5,390 bases of DNA from Ferruginibacter sp. (lineage in GTDB: Bacteria > Bacteroidota > Bacteroidia > Chitinophagales > Chitinophagaceae), in assembly GCA_025362765.1 (NCBI GenBank), contig JANYFI010000194.1, forward strand, positions 1-5,390. Reading direction: 5' to 3'. This document shows positions 1 to 5,390 of this stretch, in pieces. Positions within the stretch are counted from its first letter, which is position 1. Each line of letters begins with the position of its first letter. The translations under genes were made by a program, and so were the position numbers. Under the pieces are notes generated by a model that was not told the origin of the DNA, made no database searches, and saw only the letters and a list, made by a program, of their open reading frames with translations.

Positions 1-509
1 ATGTTATCCAACAAATTATCCAGCTCATCCGGCAATGTTTCATTTAACACCTCTTTTAATCTTTTGGCAATGGTCGGAGATTTCCCATTGGTACTGATGG
101 CCATTTTAAGGTTGCCTTTTTGCACAACTGAACCAAGATAAAAATCACACAAATCAGGTTTATCAGCCACGTTTATTAAAATACCTTTAACCTTCGCATC
201 CGCTGCCACCAGCCCGCTCACTACCGGATCATTGATAGCCGCAATGGCAATATCAATATTATCAAAATCAGTTATTTGGTACGCCTTTTCAACCAACGCT
301 ACAGCAGGGTACTTTTTTACAAGTTCCTTTATTTCGCCACTTATTTCAGTAGCCACTAAAGTAACATTGGCTGCAGGTGAATTAACAAGCACTGCCTGTA
401 ATTTCTCCAGACCCACATAGCCTCCGCCCACTATCAGTAAGCGCAGTTGCTTCAATTTTAAAAAAACGGGAAAAAGTTCGTTCTTTTCTGGTAACACATT
501 ATTCGCCAT
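1..509 (-). CDS. Precorrin-2 dehydrogenase / sirohydrochlorin ferrochelatase (siroheme synthase), N-terminal part
   Basis: This cytoplasmic enzyme oxidises precorrin-2 to sirohydrochlorin with NAD+ and inserts Fe2+ to give siroheme, the cofactor of the sulfite reductase encoded nearby. It corresponds to the N-terminal module of CysG, or stand-alone Met8p/SirC. The first 169 codons are present; the frame is open at the left edge, so the rest of the C-terminal dimerisation region is missing. Visible motifs are ELFPVFLKL (11-19), the Rossmann loop GGGYVGLEK (28-36), AINDP (91-95), NVADKP (113-118) whose D116 aligns with the catalytic Asp104 of Salmonella CysG, and AISTNGKSP (137-145), matching the CysG segment around Ser128. 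The ATG at 509 gives the usual short N-terminus, but a promoter-like box ends only 6 bases upstream. An in-frame ATG at 530 and GTG at 497 are alternative starts. Family identity is near certain; whether a methyltransferase domain or gene follows cannot be seen. Confidence 0.93.
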   Translation of the reverse strand, partial: MANNVLPEKNELFPVFLKLKQLRLLIVGGGYVGLEKLQAVLVNSPAANVTLVATEISGEIKELVKKYPAVALVEKAYQITDFDNIDIAIAAINDPVVSGLVAADAKVKGILINVADKPDLCDFYLGSVVQKGNLKMAISTNGKSPTIAKRLKEVLNETLPDELDNLLDN

Positions 510-515
510 CGCCTG

Positions 516-523
516 CAAATATA
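516..523 (-). promoter_or_regulatory. Bacteroidota-type -7 promoter box (TATATTTG) for the siroheme gene
   Basis: On the minus strand the octamer TATATTTG matches the Bacteroidota -7 consensus TAnnTTTG exactly. No clear TTG-type -33 box is found about 20 bases upstream, where an inverted repeat sits instead. Transcription would begin at about 510-505, practically on the ATG at 509. The mRNA would then be leaderless or nearly so, or translation starts at the GTG at 497. The call rests on the motif match and its position only. Confidence 0.45.
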
Positions 524-534
524 GGCACATCCCT

Positions 535-551
535 ACTAATTTAGTGGACTA
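535..551. promoter_or_regulatory. Overlapping inverted repeats, candidate operator
   Basis: Plus-strand bases 535-545 read ACTAATTTAGT, with 5-bp arms around one base. Bases 542-551 read TAGTGGACTA, with 4-bp arms around GG. The two share the TAGT half, giving alternating ACTA/TAGT/ACTA half-sites. They lie 12-28 bases upstream of the TATATTTG box, where the -33 element is expected, so a bound protein could control the siroheme gene. The binding protein is unknown; a sulfur- or Fe-S-responsive regulator such as an Rrf2 family member is only a guess. Further upstream, 555-568 is a 14-bp perfect A/T palindrome, probably low-complexity sequence. The MOSC gene ends at 624 without a convincing terminator. 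Confidence 0.35.
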
Positions 552-623
552 TTAAAAAAATATTTTTTGCCCCCGGAATACCGACACCTATTTTATTAAT
601 ATATTATCTGAAAGAAGGGAAGA

Positions 624-1451
624 TCAAGCACTGGTAAAACCCGTGGTAGTTTCAATGATACTTATTGTATTGCCGGTTTGTAAATAGCCAGTTTGTTTAT
701 ACAGCATATTCTGGCCGAAATAGATTTTATTATTTTTCATTCGATATACACTAAGTGTTTTTAAAGGTTCTTTGCCCTTTTCTGCCGTCTGTTGATTGAT
801 GGTTGGCATTACGCAACGGGCACATAGCTTTACACCAAACAAATCGATTTCATTGATGCTTATATTCTTCATCGTGTCTTCTGCATAAGGTTCTCCCCCG
901 GTAAAAACAATATTGGGTCTGAAACGCTCCATAGGCAATGGTTGATGTAAACGTCCATTCAAATCGTTCAGGGATGCCTGCCCGATCATCAATAAGGGAT
1001 AGCCATCAGAAAAACTGGTAATTTCTTTGCTATGGGCATAGCGTTCATCCACCAGCCGCTTCTCTTCTTCCGGCATATATACCAGCCTGCAAGGCATTTT
1101 TAATTTTTGGCTAAACCACTCATTCGCAAAATGGCTTACAGGCTGAGCAGCACAACTATCGTCCCACACCTGCACCTGTACAGTTTCTCCTGAAACTTCA
1201 GGATGGAGCGCAACAGTAATTTTATCAGTGGGATTATTCTTGTCGAAAATAACCAGATCACCTCCCGCAATGGCCGTTTGAAGCAAACACATATCCGGAT
1301 GCTCCCGCTGGGTTAAAAATTGATTATTTAAATCCACCACCATCCACCTGCGGTCATATTGTAAACCCCGGTCCGTTAACTGCGCTGCCGCCACTTCAAT
1401 ACCGCCAAGTGATTTAACCGGGTAAATAAATAATTGACTGATGGTATACAT
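624..1451 (-). CDS. MOSC domain protein, YcbX/mARC-like molybdenum cofactor enzyme
   Basis: The gene is complete at 275 residues. Residues 1 to about 120 form the MOSC N-terminal beta-barrel domain (YPVKSLGG at 10-17, DRRWMVVD at 33-40). The C-terminal half is the MOSC domain, with ERFRPNIVFTGGEPYAED at 175-192 and CARC at 210-213. C213 matches the conserved cysteine that binds molybdenum in mARC and YcbX. Family members reduce N-hydroxylated compounds with electrons from a partner. E. coli YcbX is longer and carries a C-terminal 2Fe-2S ferredoxin domain; this protein ends after MOSC, as mARC does, so it needs an external donor. In E. coli that donor is CysJ, and a CysJ-type gene lies about 2.6 kb upstream here. 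The ATG at 1451 puts the conserved start of the domain at residue 5. It follows the broken upstream gene by only 3 bases and may have been co-transcribed with it. The substrate is unknown. Confidence 0.92.
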   Translation of the reverse strand: MYTISQLFIYPVKSLGGIEVAAAQLTDRGLQYDRRWMVVDLNNQFLTQREHPDMCLLQTAIAGGDLVIFDKNNPTDKITVALHPEVSGETVQVQVWDDSCAAQPVSHFANEWFSQKLKMPCRLVYMPEEEKRLVDERYAHSKEITSFSDGYPLLMIGQASLNDLNGRLHQPLPMERFRPNIVFTGGEPYAEDTMKNISINEIDLFGVKLCARCVMPTINQQTAEKGKEPLKTLSVYRMKNNKIYFGQNMLYKQTGYLQTGNTISIIETTTGFTSA

Positions 1452-1454
1452 AAT

Positions 1455-1997
1455 TCAAAGATGGGATTTTATTTTCTTTCGATAACAGTAACTCACTTTG
1501 TATATTTCACTATTATTTTCCCAGATTGTAATGTTATTCTTGGGACTCAGGTTCCTATAGCCTTGGAACATCGAACAAGTCTCGATCACCATATTATATG
1601 AAAGTAAGGCTTCTTTGTCACCTTGTCTGAGTAATATCTAAAACAAGAACCATCATCGCCAAAGTCGATTTTTTTAAAAAAAGCCAAAATATCAATTGGA
1701 ATATACCATCAAAAGAAGTAAACAGCTCATTAAAATTATGTGTTAGCGGGATTTCTTTTTTTGAGAATTGAGATTGAGCTTTAAACATAGTTCAAAATTC
1801 TTCCTTGGAATGAACAACAAAGATCTCGCCCTACAATTAAACTCATAATTTCCCTTTAAGCCTTTATCAATAATTTTTTCTAATGCATAAGCATACGAAT
1901 TGTAATAATACTCCCATGTTGCTGAGAAATTATTATTGTCTAAAACAAATAACTTGATTGCTTCGTCATTTTCAAAATCAAAATTTTTAAAGCGCAT
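1455..1997 (-). pseudogene. Hypothetical gene with three frameshifts, possibly HEPN-like
   Basis: The intact-looking first part is an 84-codon frame, ATG at 1997 to stop at 1743. Protein-like sequence continues past that stop in other frames: KKEIPLTHNFNELFTSFDG at about 1761-1705, then PIDILAFFKKIDFGDDGSCF onward to about 1625, then GDKEALLSYNMVIETCSMFQ onward to a TGA at 1457-1455. Each switch is what one missing base would cause. The three together return to the first frame, and the last segment stops 3 bases before the MOSC start. Restored, the product would be about 181 residues. The first switch could fall in the A7 run at 1756-1762; the second is near 1700-1711 or in the T7/A7 tract at 1669-1682; the third is near 1621-1627. 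I do not recognise the family with certainty. Segments such as KNFELCLK and THNFNELF followed by CFRYYSD recall HEPN-type proteins (a helix with E-L-x-L-K, then H-N/D-L-x-x-L-F, then FRY). That reading is inference. The 8-T run in cysJ stays in frame, which argues for real decay rather than sequencing error. Confidence 0.6.
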
Positions 1998-2122
1998 GGG
2001 ATATTATCTTTTGAACTTATGAGCCCTGTACTGGCATAGTAAACCAGTCACGTATCATAGATAAAATAAATCATCTTCCCTAACACTTCCCCTATTTACA
2101 ATAAGTTGCATCCATATAAAAC

Positions 2123-2155
2123 AAAAAATCCGCACCAAACAGGCGCGGATTTTTT
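2123..2155 (-). terminator. Intrinsic terminator after cysI
   Basis: Bases 2123-2133 (AAAAAATCCGC) and 2145-2155 (GCGGATTTTTT) form a perfect 11-bp stem around an 11-base loop, and CC/GG inside the loop could add two pairs. On the minus strand the stem begins 22 bases after the cysI stop codon and is followed by a T-rich tract, as in a rho-independent terminator. The A/T flanks are symmetrical, so it could also work on the plus strand, although no plus-strand gene leads into it here. It marks the end of the cysJ-cysI transcript. The stretch 1998-2122 holds no gene, and no convincing promoter was found in it. Confidence 0.85.
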
Positions 2156-2177
2156 TAAATAATTCTTATTGTAAAAC

Positions 2178-3851
2178 TTAATTTTTTTGCACATACTTCC
2201 GGTAAGAAAAATCGCCAAAATTTTCCTTGTCTTTCCGTTCCTGTTTAAAGGCCGCAAACAATATATCCAACTCCGCCAAAATCTCTGCTTCATCCAGGCT
2301 CTCCTTGTGTAACGTGTTCAGGCGTTCGCCTTCGTTGTCACCGCCAATGTGCAGGTTATACCGGCCCGCTCCTGTACCTACAAAACCAATTTCGGCGGCG
2401 TAGGATCTGCCACATCCATTGGGGCAGCCAGTCATCCGCATAATGATGCCTTCGTTTTGCAACTGGTATTTTTCCACCAGGGGTTCAATTTTAGCTATCA
2501 GCCCAGGGAAGTAGCGCTGTGCTTCGGCCAATGCCAGCGGACAGGTGGGCAATGCCACACAGGCAATCGCATTTTTACGCAAATGGCTGGCGGCTTCGGT
2601 GTGTTCAATAATTTTAAACCGCTCCAGTATTGCGTTCACAGCGGCTTTGTCTGCATCAGCTACATCACAGATAATCATGTTTTGGCTGGAGGTAAACCGG
2701 AAATTTACTTTACCTGTTTTAGCCACTTCCAGCAGGGCCGTTTTAAGCGCCAGCTTTTCATCATCCAGCACGCAGCCATTTTCTACAAACAACGTATAAA
2801 ACCAAACTCCCTGTGCGTTTTGCAGCCATCCATAACGGTCGGCCCTTTGCGTAAACACATATGGCCTCGCCGGTTCCAGTTTAAAGCCGCAACGCTTTTC
2901 CACCTCTGCACGGTATTCATCCACGCCCAACCTGTCGAGTGTATATTTTATTCTCGCCAGCTTTCTGTCGCTGCGGTTACCAAAATCGCGTTGTACGGTA
3001 ATGATTTCATAAATGGCCTTCATTACTTTTTCTTCCGTATCTACAAAACCAATTGTAGTGCCCAGCCTTGCATAGGTGGTGGCATTGCCATGGGTAGTTG
3101 ACATGCCGCCGCCAATGGCGATATTAAAACCCTTTAATTCATCGTTTTCTATAATGGCCACCAAGCCGAGATCGTTGGTAAAAATATCTACATCATTGTT
3201 TGGCGGAATGGCGATGCCGATTTTAAATTTCCGGGGTAAATACCTGTCCTGGTACAAGGGATCTTCTTCCTCCGTTTTATCCGCAATCTTTTCCTCGTCC
3301 AGCCATATTTCGTAATAGGCTTTTGTTTTAGGCAATAAAAACTGGCTGATTTTATCTGCGTAAGCAAACACTTGCGCATGTATAGGGGATTCGCCCGGAT
3401 GAGAAGTACAGGTTACATTCCTGTTTATATCGCCACAAGTAGCGATAGAGTTGAGGCCCGCTTCATTAAAGGATTGTATGGTAGGCCTTATTTTCGATTT
3501 AATCATGCCATGCAACTGCAGGGTTTGCCGCGTGGTGATTTTTATTACGCCCGTAGTATTTGCCCCGGCAACTTCATGTACCGCAATCCATTTTTTACCC
3601 CTAATAAATCCACCGGCCAATCGCAGGCGAATCATAAAAGTGTACAGGCGCTCCAGCTTTTTTTCCGCACGCTCTTCCCGCCTGTCCCGGTCATCCTGCT
3701 GGTACATGCCATGAAATTTTATCAGCGCCGTATCATCTTCACGAATGGCCCCGGTAAGTTCATCCAGTAAACTTTCTGGTATTGAACCCCGCAAACCATC
3801 ACTGGCCGTTTTAATTCTTTCTATTCCGGATAAATTATTTTTATCTGACAT
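2178..3851 (-). CDS. cysI: Assimilatory sulfite reductase hemoprotein (CysI, beta subunit)
   Basis: CysI catalyses the six-electron reduction of sulfite to sulfide for cysteine synthesis in the cytoplasm, using electrons from CysJ. At 557 residues it is close to E. coli CysI (570). The two repeats of the sulfite/nitrite reductase fold run end to end. Cysteines C431 and C437 (CVALPTC) and C476 and C480 (CPNGC) bind the [4Fe-4S] cluster, one bridging to siroheme. R77 (RLRLAGG), R144 (NRNVTCTS), K208 and K210 (LPRKFK) match E. coli R83, R153, K215 and K217, which hold sulfite and siroheme. GFGDF-type C-terminal sequence (ENFGDFSYRKY) is also retained. The ATG at 3851 is preceded by an A-rich stretch with no clear Shine-Dalgarno site, normal for Bacteroidota. 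It follows cysJ by 179 bp, the usual J-then-I order, and ends just before a strong terminator. The LPRKFK-type sequence and the CysJ neighbour argue for the NADPH-dependent rather than the ferredoxin-dependent enzyme. Confidence 0.97.
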   Translation of the reverse strand: MSDKNNLSGIERIKTASDGLRGSIPESLLDELTGAIREDDTALIKFHGMYQQDDRDRREERAEKKLERLYTFMIRLRLAGGFIRGKKWIAVHEVAGANTTGVIKITTRQTLQLHGMIKSKIRPTIQSFNEAGLNSIATCGDINRNVTCTSHPGESPIHAQVFAYADKISQFLLPKTKAYYEIWLDEEKIADKTEEEDPLYQDRYLPRKFKIGIAIPPNNDVDIFTNDLGLVAIIENDELKGFNIAIGGGMSTTHGNATTYARLGTTIGFVDTEEKVMKAIYEIITVQRDFGNRSDRKLARIKYTLDRLGVDEYRAEVEKRCGFKLEPARPYVFTQRADRYGWLQNAQGVWFYTLFVENGCVLDDEKLALKTALLEVAKTGKVNFRFTSSQNMIICDVADADKAAVNAILERFKIIEHTEAASHLRKNAIACVALPTCPLALAEAQRYFPGLIAKIEPLVEKYQLQNEGIIMRMTGCPNGCGRSYAAEIGFVGTGAGRYNLHIGGDNEGERLNTLHKESLDEAEILAELDILFAAFKQERKDKENFGDFSYRKYVQKN

Positions 3852-4030
3852 GGTTATTTTTTTAGACCTTCTAAACTGATTTCTTTAACTACTTTTTGTC
3901 CGAACTATTATTTCATGGAAACATTGTTGCGACTTGTCCGCCGTGGCGGATCGCCCTCTTGTACAACATACCTTTTTGCAACGACTTCAAATTTGGGTGT
4001 CTGCATATTCTGTAGGAACAGGCCTGATTA
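3852..4030 (-). other. cysJ-cysI spacer with tiny reading frame
   Basis: This gap is long for two subunits expected on one transcript. It contains a 32-codon frame (ATG at 4006, stop TAA at 3910-3908) in the same phase as cysJ, separated from it by the cysJ TGA and an immediate TAA. Its product begins MQTPKFEVVAKRY and ends RRTSRNNVSMK, and it crosses the GC-rich palindrome at 3937-3950. It is not a known domain. It may be a chance frame within a dispersed repeat rather than a gene. The A-rich stretch just before 3851 serves as the cysI translation start region. I found no convincing promoter here. Confidence 0.35.
3929..3954. repeat. GC-rich inverted repeat in cysJ-cysI spacer
   Basis: Bases 3937-3950 read TCCGCCGTGGCGGA, a 6-bp perfect inverted repeat around GT. 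The outer arms GCGA (3929-3932) and TCGC (3951-3954) add four pairs, with CTTG bulged on one side. It stands out from AT-rich surroundings and has no T-tract on either strand, so it is not a standard terminator. It may be a short dispersed palindromic element or an RNA structure that adjusts the CysJ to CysI ratio. Its copy number elsewhere in the genome cannot be known from this window. Confidence 0.55.
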
Positions 4031-5390
4031 TCAATACACATCCTTCTCATAACGACCTTCTTCTTCCATTAATTCCAAATACTGCTTCGCTTCTTCCAAT
4101 GATTTATTTCCTTGTTGCTGAATAATCTCCAGCAAAGCCTTCTCCACATCCACGCTCATCGGATCTTTGGTACCGCAGATAAAAAAAGAGGCGCCACTGT
4201 TAATCCATTCGTATACTTCAGCTGCATGCTGCAGCATTTTATGTTGCACGTACAATTTAAAATGCTGGTCTCTTGAAAAAGCCACATTCACTTTCGTAAG
4301 TACACCCGTTTGTTGCCAGTTCTGAATTTCCGTTTGATATAAAAAGTCGCTTCCAAAATGCTGATCGCCAAAAAACAACCAGTTTTTTCCGGTAGCGCCG
4401 GTGGCATCCCTTTCTGATAAAAATGACCGGAAAGCCGCCATGCCAGTACCTGGCCCCACCATAATCATATCCTTGTCATCCGCAGGCATGCGGAATCTTT
4501 TATTGGTTTGTATAAAAAATTTCTGTTGCGCATTCAATTCCAACTCACCCAAAAAAGAAGAACACAAGCCATACCTTTTTTCATCATTGATGGTATACAC
4601 ATCCTTCACTGCAAGAATATGTACTTCGCCTTCATGGGTTGAAGGTGAAGACGCAATCGTGTACAACCTTGGAGAAATAGCATTCATCTTTCCAACAATC
4701 GTTTCAAACTGGGCCGCATCTTTTACCGGGTAAATTTTTAGTAAATCGAGCAGGTCCATTTTGGTTGCAGGAATATCTTCGCCAGTAATTTCAGCATATT
4801 GTTTTACCAAACGTTCCGTTAGGTAAATAATGTTGATCTTATATTTCAACAAGTCATACATGCTGACTTCTTCATTTTTAAACACTACTTTTTTTGCCGC
4901 ATCTACCTTTGTAATCGCAATAATTTCTTGTACCATTGCCGTCGGATTTTCTGGAACAATTCCTACAGAATCTCCGCACTGGTATTGTACGCCTTCAGCA
5001 GCTATTTCAATATGCCAGGTTTCTTTATTAGAACCGCGGTCGTTTAAATTCACCTTAGTCAGCACCGTGCCGGTGTAAATTTGTTTCCCTGTTTTTTTTG
5101 CACCAACAGCGGCCGGTATTGCAGCCGGGGCTGGTTTTGTTGAAGTGGACAAACTTTTCAATACATTGCTGAACCAGTCATTGGCTTCATCTTCATATTC
5201 TAAATCACATTTTTGCAAAGGCACAATGCGATTGCCTCCCAGCTTATTGAATTGCTCATCTACCTCTTCTCCGGTTTTGCAAAACAAAGGATAAGAAGTA
5301 TCGCCCAAAGCCAATACGCCGTACTTTAATTTATCTAACCGAAATCCATTTTGATGAATGTGGTCGTAAAATTTCTTTGCGGCAATGGGT
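4031..5390 (-). CDS. cysJ: Sulfite reductase [NADPH] flavoprotein (CysJ, alpha subunit), N-terminus missing
   Basis: CysJ takes hydride from NADPH through FAD to FMN and delivers electrons to CysI. The window holds 452 codons; the first quarter or so of a roughly 600-residue protein lies beyond the right edge. From the edge come the end of the flavodoxin (FMN) domain, with LALGDTSYPLFCKTG at 5320-5276, then an Ala/Pro/Ser/Thr-rich linker near 5150-5090. The FAD domain follows, with RLYTIASSP (from 4669) and GLCSSFL (from 4570). The NADP domain has GPGTGMAAF (from 4456), SRDQ and KLYVQ (4276-4244) for the NADPH 2'-phosphate side, and CGT at 4177-4169. The C-terminus RYEKDVY matches the CysJ ending. 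The Thr of RLYT, the Cys of CGT and the Asp of KDVY correspond to the Ser-Cys-Asp hydride-transfer triad of P450 reductase. Compared with E. coli CysJ, GIAPF is GMAAF and CGD is CGT. The following cysI gene makes CysJ the best call; other diflavin reductases are less likely. Confidence 0.95.
   Translation of the reverse strand, partial: PIAAKKFYDHIHQNGFRLDKLKYGVLALGDTSYPLFCKTGEEVDEQFNKLGGNRIVPLQKCDLEYEDEANDWFSNVLKSLSTSTKPAPAAIPAAVGAKKTGKQIYTGTVLTKVNLNDRGSNKETWHIEIAAEGVQYQCGDSVGIVPENPTAMVQEIIAITKVDAAKKVVFKNEEVSMYDLLKYKINIIYLTERLVKQYAEITGEDIPATKMDLLDLLKIYPVKDAAQFETIVGKMNAISPRLYTIASSPSTHEGEVHILAVKDVYTINDEKRYGLCSSFLGELELNAQQKFFIQTNKRFRMPADDKDMIMVGPGTGMAAFRSFLSERDATGATGKNWLFFGDQHFGSDFLYQTEIQNWQQTGVLTKVNVAFSRDQHFKLYVQHKMLQHAAEVYEWINSGASFFICGTKDPMSVDVEKALLEIIQQQGNKSLEEAKQYLELMEEEGRYEKDVY

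Noticed and set aside
232..420. Plus-strand 62-codon frame opposite the siroheme gene
   Set aside because: It overlaps the conserved precorrin-2 dehydrogenase sequence on the other strand and resembles nothing known.
555..568. AAAAAATATTTTTT palindrome
   Set aside because: It is a low-complexity A/T run. Without a GC stem it is not a terminator, and such palindromes are common in AT-rich spacers.
1456..1463. CATCTTTG, close to TAnnTTTG, just upstream of the MOSC gene
   Set aside because: It misses the first consensus base, has no -33 partner, and would put the transcription start inside the coding sequence. It also overlaps the end of the broken gene.
2030..2048. Inverted repeat ACTGG/CCAGT upstream of the broken gene
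   Set aside because: A 5-bp stem around 9 bases is expected by chance in a spacer of this size and has no T-tract or promoter context.
1998..2122. Possible riboswitch or small RNA in the spacer after cysI
   Set aside because: No SAM-riboswitch-like helices or other conserved RNA motif could be recognised by eye. A covariance-model search would be needed to support one.
2096..2293. Minus-strand 65-codon frame across the end of cysI and the terminator
   Set aside because: It runs out of frame through the conserved C-terminus of CysI and through the terminator hairpin.
2349..3770. Long plus-strand open frames, the largest 250 codons, opposite cysI
   Set aside because: They lie antisense to a clearly conserved CysI sequence and their translations show no recognisable domain. 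They are shadows of the codon pattern of the real gene.
4401..5078. Plus-strand open frames opposite cysJ
   Set aside because: The minus-strand frame carries all the diflavin reductase motifs; the opposite frames show none of their own.

Overview
The window reads as part of a Bacteroidota chromosome, probably Chitinophagaceae-like. The evidence is moderate AT-richness, A-rich start regions without clear Shine-Dalgarno sequences, a TAnnTTTG-type promoter box (TATATTTG), and the style of the proteins. Placement below phylum is inference. Every supported gene lies on the minus strand, so transcription runs from the right end to the left end.

Layout in the direction of transcription. (1) 5390-4031 is the C-terminal three quarters of a diflavin NADPH reductase, the CysJ-type flavoprotein of assimilatory sulfite reductase; its start lies beyond the right edge. 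(2) 4030-3852 is a 179-bp gap with a GC-rich palindrome and a 32-codon reading frame that look inserted. (3) 3851-2178 is a complete CysI-type sulfite reductase hemoprotein with all four Fe-S cysteines and the siroheme-contacting basic residues. (4) A strong, symmetrical hairpin terminator at 2155-2123 closes the cysJI unit. (5) 1997-1455 holds a hypothetical gene broken by three apparent one-base losses; it has a faint HEPN-like look. (6) 1451-624 is a complete MOSC-domain molybdoenzyme of the YcbX/mARC type. (7) 623-510 is a control region with a TAnnTTTG box and overlapping inverted repeats. (8) 509-1 is the N-terminal part of a precorrin-2 dehydrogenase/sirohydrochlorin ferrochelatase, which runs off the left edge.

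The genes share a theme. CysJ passes NADPH electrons through FAD and FMN to CysI, which reduces sulfite to sulfide at a siroheme-[4Fe-4S] centre. The left-edge enzyme makes siroheme. In E. coli, YcbX needs CysJ as its electron donor, so the MOSC protein may draw on the same reductase. This is an assimilatory sulfur locus with a plausible side activity. I see no CRISPR array, RNA gene, insertion sequence or clear new multi-gene system. The least explained parts are the broken hypothetical gene, the cysJ-cysI spacer and the siroheme-gene control region.
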